Source: Heterodera schachtii
Taxonomy: Eukaryota; Nematoda; Chromadorea; Rhabditida; Heteroderidae
DNA length: 64,000 nt
Assembly: GCA_023374025.1 (NCBI GenBank)
Contig: SIJG01000033.1
Location: forward strand, 1,089,239-1,153,238
Direction of reading: 5' to 3'
A program made the translations under genes and the position numbers. The notes below the pieces were generated by a model. That model made no database searches. It saw nothing but the letters and a program-made list of their open reading frames with translations, and had not been told where the DNA came from. This document shows, one piece after another, positions 13,991-26,200 of the stretch (within the stretch, counting starts at the first letter, position 1; each line of letters starts with the position of its first letter).

Positions 13991-16900
13991 TTTACATGAA
14001 AATAATTTTACCTAATAATTTTAAAAATACTTTATTTCCTAATTATTTTATTCACTTTTAAAGAAATCTAATAAAATAAATTTTAATAAACAAAGTTCAT
14101 TCTCATGAAAAATTTACATAAGAAAATAATGAAAAAAATTTACTATACATTTATTTCATTAATCAATGGTTTACTGATAAGAGGTAGGCTTAGCAAAACC
14201 CAGATAATAATTTAAAATTAAAACAATAAAGACTAATCAATTTATTTAAAGCACTAAATTATTATAAAGCTATTTCCTATACATTAAAATTCGAGAGTTA
14301 ACGATAAAATTTTCTGACCATGTTAATCTTTTATTAAATGATTATATAACAAAAAAGAAAAACCTAATAAAACCAAAACAAATATGTTTTTAAATACAAA
14401 GAAAATTTTAAAAAATTAAATTTTTAAAATAAATTTTTAAATAAAGAAAAATCATAAATAAATTTAATGAGCATTTGATAAAAAATAAAAAGCTTATAAA
14501 AAGGATAACTATTAATGATTAGTGCCCAAAAAATAAATAATTTATTAAATTAACGCTTGAATAAAGAAAAATATTATAAAAATTATAATTATTTTGGAAA
14601 TATGCCAAATAATCTTTTATAAAATACGAAAATACTGCCAAATCATTTGGCCGACCTTGAGTAGGATTGTATGAACGAGGACAAATGAAAATATAATAAA
14701 AATAAAGCAAAGATAAATTAACTTTTGCTTTTAAAATAAATAAAATATAATTTAGATATAAAATATGCACGTAATAATAAATGATTGGTCTTCTCAAAAA
14801 TTTTAAAATTGTTCTAAAAATAAACTATCCTTCAAACTTTTGTTTTCCATTCATGAGTTTCCATATTTTATTTAAAATAAGTAACCAATTTTATTATATA
14901 AGAAAATAAAAAAAAAGAATAAAAATAAAAATTTTAAACTGAAAATTTAAGATATAAAATTAAAATTTTTCAACGATGCTTAATGTTTCGTATTGAATAA
15001 TAACTTTTTTCGCAATTAAAATTTCTTAAAGAATGTTCGAAAACTATCTAACAAATCAAGCGCTTTTTTAAATGTTATACTTAAAAATGACTCAATTTAA
15101 AGCTTAAAAATAATTAAAAACGAATAAAAAAATGTGTTTAAGGCTCAAAAATGTTTTATTTACGATTTAATTCAAAAATGCGCCTGTAATTTTCAAATTG
15201 TTATACCGTTCGAGCTCCGAATCACCATATCATAATTTCCCCAATATTTTTCAATATTTAAGTTTATTAACGTAATTACAATAAAATTACTAAATCAAAA
15301 AATGATACTTATAACTTATATATTAAGTTATTAGCATGAATTAAAATGTTAAATTAAATTCTTGCTAATACTATTGTGCAAATATATCCAATGCCAACTG
15401 CTCAAGTTTTTATTGACCTAAAAATGGCAATGAATCAAAAAATATTAGTAATCTTTAATAATAATTGATACAAATTTATTATAATGATGTAAGAATATCT
15501 TTATAAATATACAGGAATTAAATTATCTTTACAACAAACAAAACCGTATATTAACCTGCAATCCCTAAAAGAATATTACCATGAATTAAAAAAATCAAAT
15601 GATTGAAAAATAAAAAATACCTTATGATGATGATGATATACTGTATATATACGAGGTCAAGTCCTAAGTTTTTCGACGCAAAATTCAAATTTTCAGTTTT
15701 ATTATTTTTAAAATGCAGTTGAAAGTTAATTATAAAATAAAATATTCAATTTTTTATAAATATATTATAAATTTTTCAGAAGAAGACAATTTGGATAATT
15801 TTACAACAAGAAATACAAGAAATATGAAAAAAAAAAATAAAATTAGTAATTTCGAATATAAAATTTATATAAGAATAATTAAACTTTAAATCCATTTATC
15901 ACTCCATTAATGATTTAACAAAAAATTTTTATAAATGATATTAAATTTTATTATCACTTTGGCATTTAAATTTTATCTGAATATATAAATAAATAAATAT
16001 TTTTATTAAATGGAAAATTTAGGAAAAAAATATAACATTAATTAAATTCAATTATGCATAATCAAATTTATTAATTTTAACTTAATAATATTAAAATAAA
16101 CACATTTTTTGCCATAAGGTCAATAAAAACAAAAAAGTTGAAAGTTTTCCTTTCCATTAGAATAGGAAAATTTCAATTACATTTTGAAATCCACCAAGAA
16201 TATAAAAATAAAAGCAATTTAGTTTAATCTGTAATCTATCGTAAGAAAGGAATGAGAATTTAGTGAAGGCAAAAAAGGGACCCGGAGGACCTAAGTTTTG
16301 TGCCATTGTGTCAGGAGATATGGGCGCTCTTTGGACAGTTTAAAATAAAATGAAATAAGATAAAACGAAAATAAAATGAAAATTAAGTTGACAGTAAATC
16401 AAGCAAATAATAAAATGAAAAAAAATAAAATAAAAGAAAATAAATAATGAAAATAAATGTAAAATAATTAAATAAAAAATAAACTGGAATTAAATTAAAA
16501 TAATTAACAAATATTGAACAAATTTACAACTCTTTATAAGCGATGAAAGTAATATGATTTATTTCTATGTTTATTTTTATTTATTTATAGAACAAAGTTT
16601 TTAATGAATTATAAAATGAATACAAAATTAATTACTTAGTGTATAACCCACAATAAAAAAAACCAACTCGATATAAAAATAGAAATTATTATCGGTTTAA
16701 TAATTTAAATTGATTAATAATATCACATTCAAAGATTAATGTTTTTAAAATAAAATTAATAATTTAAGAAATTCACTTTATAAATCTTGAAAATCAATCG
16801 TCGGCTACAACAAGACAATAATACTTATATAATGGTTGCAAAGTATGTATTCAATTTGGATTTGGGTTGACGAGATGACAGACGAATGCAACTTAAAGCA

Positions 16901-19900
16901 TCTTTATGGTGGATGCTAAAAGATTTGTAACAAAAGTTTTTAATAATAAAAAAAATAATATTCATAATTATTTAAAAAAATAATAATTTTTTTAATTTTA
17001 CCTCAAATCAAATATTAAAACTTTGAATATAAAAAATTATAATGCAATCCTACTGGTTTATATTATCTGAATTAAACATAAATAAGAATTTAAATGAAAT
17101 TATACAAAAGTATATGATACTCTAACTGGAACACGAGTAGATCATTAAAAAATTTAATAAATTTCTTTATGCATAGCATATTTCGCAAATATTAAATATA
17201 AACCTTACGTTGAATATTTTCTAATAATATTATTGAGAATTTTTACTTATAATAAAGGTTGAGATGAATAAAAATAATAAATATGAAAGGATATTCTGAA
17301 TGTGTAAAAGACACAATATAATAAAAAATAAAATATAGATAAAAAGCAAGGATATGCTCTCGCAATGGATCGCCAACGAATTAAATAATACGTGGCCTAT
17401 CAAGAAAATTATTATTAAAAAATTCATAAACATTAACATTTGTACTTTAAGAATACTAAAATAGAACTTTAAACCTTAATAAAAATTTCATAATTGTAAA
17501 TTTAATAAACGTTATAATTCAAACTTAAAAACAGAAATGGATGAGATTTCCCCTCTGATAAAAACGAATTAAAAAATAAATTAAATAAGAAAATAAATCT
17601 AGTTAAAAAAATAATTTCTTACAAGAAAGAATATGACTCAACACCAAAATTAGGTATTAACCAAAATATTTTGAATAATTCGCAATATATTCACTTCATA
17701 AAGCCTTTTCTCAATAATTAAACAAAACTATAAATTAAATGAAAATGAGTAAAATAGATTTCATTAGTACATAATAATAAATTAAATTGAAAAAGATAAT
17801 ATTATTCTGAGCGTACATGAGAAAGAATAAATCAACATCGCTGTTTTTATTTGTAAATTAATTAAAACAAAATGATGAGAAAATGTAAAGAAATAAAAAT
17901 AAAATAGTTATATAGGTAAATAGAAAAATATTTAAATATTTCATTAAAGAAGTGACATTTAACGGATCAGAATTGCAAAATAATAATTTATAAAAAATAA
18001 ATTTAGAATATTAATTTACTATTTCGTCCAGAAAGAATATTAATATATAATGTTTGATTAAATAAAACATAACCGAGTGGGAAAAAATGTATTATTGTAG
18101 CTGGGCTCCATATAAAATAATAAAGTAACTTTTATATATTAATTAGGTTATTTTTAAATATAAAAATAAATTTTAATATTGTAATATATAAAATTAAATT
18201 GAGATTAATATTTTTTAAATAATGTCATCTACACAACTAATATTTACTCCATTTAAATTGGATTTAATTCTGCTAAATTTTAAAATGAATTATGCTTAAA
18301 CCTTAAACTGTTAATGAATATAGTTCAATTTTTAAAATATATTTTTATTTTAAAAAATTTACATTTGTTTAAATCAAATTAATATACCACAATCTTATTT
18401 ATGCAAAAGAAATAGAAAAATTCTTAAAAAATAATTAAAATTGCATCAATAATGAGCTTAAAAGTTATATTTTAAAAATTAAATAAAAATATTAATTTTT
18501 ATTTCATGTTGCTTTGACAACAATAAAACAAAAGAAGAAAACGCATTGAGCTTTATTTGTTTTTAAGCAAAATTCCAATCAATTAGAAATTAATTACTGA
18601 AATATGCCAAAAACAGAAGCTAATACATTTGAAATCTACATATTTACTTCATCAAAAATAACTAAAAGTCTCGGATGATTAGCGCAAATGTTCTTAAAAA
18701 TAATTAATATAAAAATGATAATAGAACAAAAGATTTAATTTTTTATTAAAGTTGCTTTTAATCAGTGAAATTCAACAAATGTAAAAAAAGATACAAAAAA
18801 GTTAATACGAAATAAATATTAGCTGTTTTTAATGTTATGACTTATTATGTCAAAATGAATAAAAATTCTATTATTATTGTCCTTGACATTAGGTAAATTT
18901 CTTCTAAAAACAAATTTAAAAAATGAATTTTTTAATATATCATTATTCTATATATAAGCTTTGCTGTTTGAGAATCAAACTCTTCAAAATCAGCAATATC
19001 GAAATCAAGTTTTTTAAAATCTGTACAAATAGAAAGGGCATCGGTCATGATTCATGAATTTATGTTATTTTTCAAAAAATTAAGTTCAAGTTCAACATTT
19101 ACTATTAAAAATAACAATATTTAATTTTGAATGTTTTTTCTGTCAAAACATCTCAAAGGATAAATACTGATTTTATATATTAACATATAAATATACTAAA
19201 ATAAATAGAAATCTACACAGAAAAGTGCCCTAATTTCAATTGGCTTTGCAAGAGAAATATAAAAAAGAAAAATGAAGCTTTTGAAAAAAAGAAATTATGA
19301 ACTCCAATGAGTCAGCGAGAATTAAAAGATTAAAAACAAGAAAAATTGCAAAAAGAAAGCTATTATAATTTTAGAAGAAAATTATAAGTTAAATTCTATG
19401 GAAAAAAATTCAAAGTTAAAATTGTTTTAGATATAAAAAATAAAATCAATTTTATATTATATAACTTCGTTGATAGTAAATTCTAGAAAAAGCATAAATA
19501 AACACCAAATTTTAAAATCATGTTTTATGCCTTTTACAACATTTTCAACAAGTACCATATTGGAAAGTCTTATATAAATAAAAATTGCACCATATTAATA
19601 AATTAATGCAAAATAATTAAATAAATATCTATTATCTATTCTCTATGAAATTATTGACTCAATCCCGGTAATGTACTTGTTCGGAGGAGTTACACCCAAG
19701 CCATGTGAAGAAAATTTAAATTTCAAATTTTAAAAATAATCTATTGAAAATAAATAAATAAATGTTCCTGAACTCATTAATCACCAATGAACAATTGTTG
19801 ATTTAGTAAATTACTGCGTTTTTACGAGTATAATTAAAAGCAAAACAAAGAATTTGATATTAATGACTTTTTATTGCAAAATAAGGTTGTTGGAAGAAAT

Positions 19901-22900
19901 GTAATTTTTGGATAAATAATACAAAAAGATTTTTTTTCAATATAAATATTAAATTATTATATAATATATGTAAATTAAAAAAAGCAAGAAAACAGCTTAA
20001 TTAATAATGAACGTTAAAACATGAATACTCCAATGAAAAAGAATAAATAAATAATTACTTTAAAAAGAAATTAAAATAATTGATAAATTTTTTTAGTTTA
20101 AATTTCATAAGCTTTTGAATATTATCATGAATATCGGTCTGTTTCATGCAAAGAATTGAAATTAAAAATTACTTTAATAATAGATAATTTACTACAATTT
20201 ACAAGATTATAAAAATTTTTTAATTTTAATTATAACTCAATAAATCCCACAATATACATCTGATACAAAAGAAAAAAAAAAGCAAAAAGTTGTTATTTAT
20301 ACAAACTTTTAGTGTTTTTTTTCAATTCATTATAAAAAAAAAGTAACTTTAAATAAAGTAACAATATTTTAAAACATTGTAACATATATAAATATTTTAA
20401 AACTTTCTAACAATATTATAAAATTTTTGCAAAATATTTTTATCTGTAAAAGATAAAAAAGAAAGATGGAAGGGAGATGCATGAATGAGGAAAATGAGGT
20501 AGTAGATGTAGCAAGTAAGGGGAAGGGATAAGCTCATTAAGAATAATTGGCATTTTTTTGCGTCCAAGTGGCCTTTTTGCTTATTTATTTTTCCGCGGCA
20601 TGAGTTCGGTGAGGAACGCAAAAAAAACAAATTTTTATTCAGTTTAATGATTCTTAAAAATTTTATCAATATTGTATAACTCATTTATTAGTAAAAAATT
20701 TTCAAATTTTGAAGCAAAAATTTTCACATACAGTATAACAATTTCATGCTTTTAAAAATTTACATAAACTAAAAAATATGGATTCAAAAAAGAAAAACAT
20801 TTGAAATTATCTATAAAAATTAACGACACATCATTTATAAGAAGGATAATAAATGCTATAATAATAAAAATTCAATAAATAAATAAATATTATTATTATT
20901 AATATATCAATCGATTAAAAATGAATTATTTAGAGATTGTTTAAATTAGTTAACATTAACAATTAAATAAAATAGCAGAAATTTATGTAATAAATTGAAT
21001 AAAAAGCCAACTAAACATTATCTTTTTAATATCTCAATAGCACCATAATATGGAACCAATGGCAAAACCGAGAGTGGGTTCTGTGCGTCGATATCACGAT
21101 AAAAGGAAAAAATTTAAAAAAATTTATTAAAAGATAAATAAAACTATTTATTTAAAAAAAATTAAAAATTTATATGAAAGAGAATTCTGAAGGACAATTC
21201 TGAAGAATAAATTCAAATTTAAAAGTAAATAAACAAAAATCCATTTAAGACTTCACCTTCGAACAAAAAAAAAACCTAAAAATAGATTTTTAATTAATAA
21301 ATCAAAGTTAATTGGATAATTACCAAGATAAAAACCAAAAATGTAAAATATTTTTAATTTAAAATTTAAATCAAAAAATAATAATAATGTTGTTTCGTTT
21401 TCAGCAGCAATATATATTATTCAAAACGCTATATTAAATGTTTTTTTAAATATTTAAGAAATATTTATAAAATTTGTTAGATTAATTGTTTCTTTTTATT
21501 TAACTATTATTTGAACATGCCCAAAAATAGAATTAAATTAATATTTATTGCAAATAAATATTAGGCCCAAATAATCAAGATAACAGGTGGCTTTTTACAA
21601 AATGAAACCAAATTTAAGTAAAACTCATAAGTTTGAAGTCGAAAAATTATGGCTGCTATTGGCATAACTGTGGGCGATGTTTTGACCCAGAGGACCAGCT
21701 TGAGGATGGAAAACCTGGCATTAAATATTTTTATAATTATAGTTACGATTTTTAATTGCTAAAAATTGATAAAGAGGTACCTATATCGTGCTAAAAATGC
21801 TGAAATAAACTCATAAAACTGGAAAATGTCAAAAAGTGGTGAAATAATTGCCTAAAATTAAAACTTCCGTTACAATATTAAAAAAAATTTTTCAATTAAA
21901 TAATAGACAAAAGCTGAGAAATAAATTAAAAATTTAATTTTAAATTGATATATTAAAATCATCTATATATACAAAGGGATAAATTATTAATTTTGTTTTT
22001 ATTAATCTATGAAAAATTTGGAACTTCTACGAAGACAAGATGCCGAGAATTAATTTTACATTAAGATATTAATATTGATGAAATAATGATTAATTAATGA
22101 AAAAAGGACCACAAATATAGCTGCATTGCTGTGAAGTTTTGGTATTATAGAGTCAATGATTACACGAAAAATATAAACCTAATAAACTCTTAAAGAAATT
22201 TGAATAAAAATTAAAATTGAACTTTTTTATAAAATGCACAATAAAGAATTAATAATATTTTGAAATAATAACTTTGAGTTTTATAACAATATAACTCAAT
22301 ATTAAAAAAAATCAAATAAAAAGGCTTATAAAGTGAAAGCTAAAAGAGCAAAAAATCCAATGATAAGTGGTAAAACATATGTGTATGGGAACAAGAGTAG
22401 TTAGCTCTTTATATATAAATTAAAAGATAAATAAAATATCATTAATTTACTAAAAATCTTATGAACATATTAAAAAACCCATTGCGAAAATTAAATTATT
22501 CTGAAAGATAATTAAAGAAATTATTTAAATTTTATTTAATGATTTCATAAGCAAATTTTTGAAATTTTTTAGAGTTCATTCATAACTAAAATTATGGTGA
22601 TGAACAAATGGTGGCAAAGTAATTAAATTTTAATTAAAAAAATTTTCACGAGTTAATATTACATAATGGAGCGTGGAACAAAGTAGATGGAAATTAGAGA
22701 TTCGTCAAGAGTTTAAATGATATATTTATAATAAAAATAATTAATACCAGAAAAGAATTATCAATTGGTCACTAAAAAGCGATTTTATTAAAAAGGTGCA
22801 CAAAATAGATGCTTAAAAATTAAAAAGATTTTTTTTTTGCTGTTAAAAATAAATGAAAAACAGTGACTTATACATATGTGAAAAATGTTATGAAAAAGTT

Positions 22901-24984
22901 AATTAAAAAAACAATACAGTCAAACATTATTATCTAAATTAATGAATTAAAGAAAAAAAATTGATTAAACTTGACCAGGCCATTTCTGGCCTTCATGAAA
23001 AAAGCAAAGTACCAGCTGAGTCGCGCGATTTGAAAATAATAAAAATAAATGAATTGTGACAGTAATATTTATAAAAAATATTTTTGTAATAAATTAAATT
23101 ATTTCTTTTAATGATATTCACAATAACACTTTGGCACGAGCTTGAGAATTGATTTAATTTTATTTAAATAAAATGGAATAAAATATATATACTATACTTT
23201 TTAAAAAAAATTTTTCTTATATTTTAAAGTAATCTAGTAAATCGATTTTCAATTTTTGATCTAATAAACATTCTTAAACTAAGAAAATAAATATAAATAA
23301 TATAAAAACCAATACATACAGACATAAAACTAATTTATAAATAACTGGATTCAATTATTTTTAAAATAAAATTTATTTCTAATAAAAAAACATCATTCAG
23401 CGTTATCAACGTAATTCCAATTTTTCAGATCAATTCATGCGATCTCAACACTTCAGTCAAAATTTTCAGTCAGATTCAAGAAAGGAATGATAATTTATAA
23501 ATATTTTAAATAAAAAAAGTTTGGATTTTCTGAAATTAAAGTTGATACGAAAAACGAAATGTGAATCGAAACAGTTCCAAATACATAAACGAATTATCTA
23601 ATGAACTATAAATTAAAATTATATATACTTGAAATTTAATCAAATTATAAAGATGGAGTAGCCAAAATGAAGAAACAACTGAAAATCCAAATTGCCAACA
23701 AATTTAAGAAAATAATATTCAGATAAATGAATTCAATAAAATTTAGACTTTGCAAGAATGTAAATTAACAATTATTATTAAAAATAATAAAATTTAAAAA
23801 AATGGTAATAATATGAAATGGCAAATAAAATAAATTATTCGGAGGATAAGTAAATCACAATAGGAAAAATCACAACAAATGAAAATAATAATTAGTAGTG
23901 ACATAAAATTTTTTTTATTAATTATAATAAAAAAAAGAAAAGAAAACTGTTGCAAATAAAAAATTTTTTTATTAAATTTCAATTTAAAGGATAACAAATA
24001 AATTAATATTCTTTTAGCTTAAATTATAGCAAAATTTAAATTCTATAAAGTCACGAATGTGGAGACAGACAACAAATTTGCATTATAACAATAATAATAT
24101 ACTGAATTTATTTTTTACGCCTCAATCTTTTGGGGTTAAAAACATCGGACATTGAGGAAAGAGTTGGTTATAAATTTAAGTCATGATTTTGTCAAGAAGC
24201 ATAAAAAGGTTATTTTATTATTCATTTTATTTTATGGAGTGCAAAATTTCATTTTTTGATCACTAAAAGCAAAGCTTTTTAATAAAAAATCGCCATGTTT
24301 GCAAAAGTTGAAACATAAACTTTTGGCAAGGCCATAAATTTTCAAGCTTTAATCAATAGGAAATTTTGTGTAAGTAGGCATGACTTAAATTAAGGCATTT
24401 CTCTGAAAAAATTCAAATGATTATGACAACTACAAACTGAATAAAAATTTGAACGGAAATTGATCATTTTCTGTCTTAAATTCCAATTTCAGTTTGGAGT
24501 ACCGGTTTTTTTTATTGAGATCAACGTAGAATTTGTTTGTATTCAATTTGTGATTAAAATATAGTTTACTAATATTTCCTTGTATAATAAATAATTGGCA
24601 TAATTTACATTTTAATGCACCGGAATTTGAATAAAATATTCCGTAATAAATGAGAATTAAGGACAAAACTCCCACTCATGTACAAAATAATAAAAAATTA
24701 TTTTAAAGATTGTTTTGGACAAAAAATTTGTAAAATCATAAATAAGCACGTAATGCCACAAAAAAGGACACTGTAAACCTCGGCTTAATTTATCGGTCTT
24801 AGCACTAGGGCACATACGCAGAGTCGAAAAAATGAGGAACAAAATTCCAGAGTGGCACCAAACATGAACTCAGACAGCTATTTTGCGAATTTTTGTGGAG
24901 GCTAGGTGTTAAAAGATGCAAGGATTAATTAGTTTGATTTTAGCTTAGAATTATGTCGCCATGTAAAACGACCTTTTTTGCTTT

Positions 24985-25260
24985 TCAAAAAACTTTGATG
25001 GCGCATTTTTTCAAAAAAAAATTGAGGTACAAGGGGGGCGAGGTCCGGCGGTGCCGATAGGCGCCGCCGGTGGAAAATTTTTAAAAATTTGTGTGTGATT
25101 TGTTAACAGATTTACACCAAAAAATTACAAATTTTGAACTTTCGAGTTTAATTTTTGAGAAAAAATAATCTTTTTCCACAATCCGACGCTGATTTGTGAG
25201 GAAATATTTTTGCCTTTTAATGAAAGTTATTAAGAAAATTTTTTGATTTTTTCATAAAAT
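24985..25260 (+). repeat. GC stem-loop repeat family member
   Basis: The core hairpin is at 25045-25070: arm CCGGCGGTGCC, loop GATA, arm GGCGCCGCCGG, pairing throughout with one G-T. The flanks (TTTTTCAAAAAAA before; GGAAAATTTTTAAAAATTTG, GTTAACAGATTT and CCAAAAAATTA after) are shared with members at 30740-30960, 36890-37400 and 41880-42280. The hairpin stands out strongly from the AT-rich surroundings. I do not recognise the family. Confidence 0.7.
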
Positions 25261-25454
25261 TTGGAAACCTTGGTATTTTAATAAAAAGTTATAAAAATGT
25301 TACTCAATTAGTATGGGTTTGGGGTCTTTTTAACAGTTGAAATTGCCCCAAATTTTCAAAAATCCAAAGTTCTATTTTGAAAATTTTGAATTAAAGACAT
25401 TTCGCCAAATTAATTATTTAAATTTTTCAAATTTTAGGCAGTTTCGCTGGCGAT

Positions 25455-25638
25455 TAAGCCCGTTTTAGCCCGGTCAAATTGACCGGGCCCGGGCTCGGGC
25501 TTTGACAATTTGCCGGGCCCGGGCGGCCCGGTCAAAAAAAGCCCGTTTTACCGGGCGTCCTTTTTCCAAAAAAAAACGGGCCCGGGCCCGGGCGGCCCGG
25601 CAAAAGCCCGGCGGGCGCCCGGGCCCGTCCGGGCTCTA
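25455..25638. mobile_element. Very GC-rich palindromic element, probably a hAT-type MITE
   Basis: About 180 bases dominated by GCCCGGGC words and their complements, so it can fold on itself at several places, for example the inverted pair TTTGAC (25501-25506) and GTCAAA (25531-25536) around GCCGGGCCCGGGCGGC. The ends resemble each other inverted: TTAAGCCCG at the left against TAGAGCCCG read from the right. Short GC-rich elements with GGGCCGGGC-type ends belong to hAT in several animals. No clear target duplication was found, so the class is an inference. Open frames here (R/A/G/P-rich) are composition artefacts. Confidence 0.5.
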
Positions 25639-26063
25639 TTTGTCAGCACATCATTTGGCTTGTCATTGCCCCCCATCCAATTGGTCGTTCCCCCTCCCTT
25701 CCCTATTTCACTTCAGTTTTCTACTATTTGTCTTCTCATTTTGATTTTTCTCCAATTCATATTTTGGGCTTGGTTTACACGACAATAAACTGACATGACA
25801 AAATTCAAGGCTTTACTTTTTGATTAAATTCGATGATTCAAAATTTCTCAAATCGCCTGTAAAATTTCAAAAAGTTTTAGTTGTTGTTTTAACAAAAAAT
25901 GGGAAATATTTTTTTTATATATTCGCTTTTTGCATTTTTTGGCTATAAATTATTATTTTATTATTTTTAAGCCTTTCTATTAGGTAATTGACTATATTCC
26001 AAAAATGTAAGCACATAAAAAAGAAAGCTTAAAAACAATATTGTATTTTTTTATGCTGTACAA

Positions 26064-26078
26064 CCCCCCCCCCCCCCC
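26064..26078. repeat. C15 homopolymer tract
   Basis: Fifteen C followed by TCCCTCTTCTC. Other long C or G runs lie at 37800-37810 and 54082-54093. Run length in an assembly is unreliable. Confidence 0.9.
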
Positions 26079-26200
26079 TCCCTCTTCTCAAATAAAAATA
26101 TCATGATACGAAAAAGGAAAGCACTATAAAATGTTATCAAGAAATATGTCTGGAATTCTAAAATGCAGAAAAAGCCCTGAGGGCCTCAGAGCGGCCCGAC

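Larger units (their letters stand above)
2821..24840. other. A/T-rich spacer without recognisable genes
   Basis: About 22 kb in which no frame reaches a convincing length. The + strand is A-rich over T (sample lines: 5461-5520 has 30 A and 18 T; 16381-16440 has 40 A and 11 T). Small GC-richer islands of 40-100 bases occur every few hundred bases (for example near 6300, 8830, 10720, 13270, 16290, 16880, 17360, 19670, 20560, 21060, 21680, 23000). They can be read as protein in several frames, which is expected of GC-richer DNA. Some align by eye with the chromodomain relics at 62-64 kb (see findings). Local repeats occur, such as 7376-7430 against 10318-10370. No promoter, splice or polyA arrangement could be assigned. 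Confidence 0.6.

Noticed and set aside
20509..20742. Roughly 77-codon + strand frame containing SKWPFCLFIFPRHEFGEERK
   Set aside because: No ATG; several frames of this size are expected in 64 kb; possible relic only.
7267..24842. Minus-strand frames of 61-95 codons with strongly hydrophobic F/I/L/Y content
   Set aside because: The complement of A-rich sequence reads as Phe/Leu/Ile; frames of this length are expected by chance at this base composition and show no family features.
25502..25788. R/A/G/P-rich frames on the + strand
   Set aside because: They overlap a GC-rich palindromic element in two frames; composition explains them.
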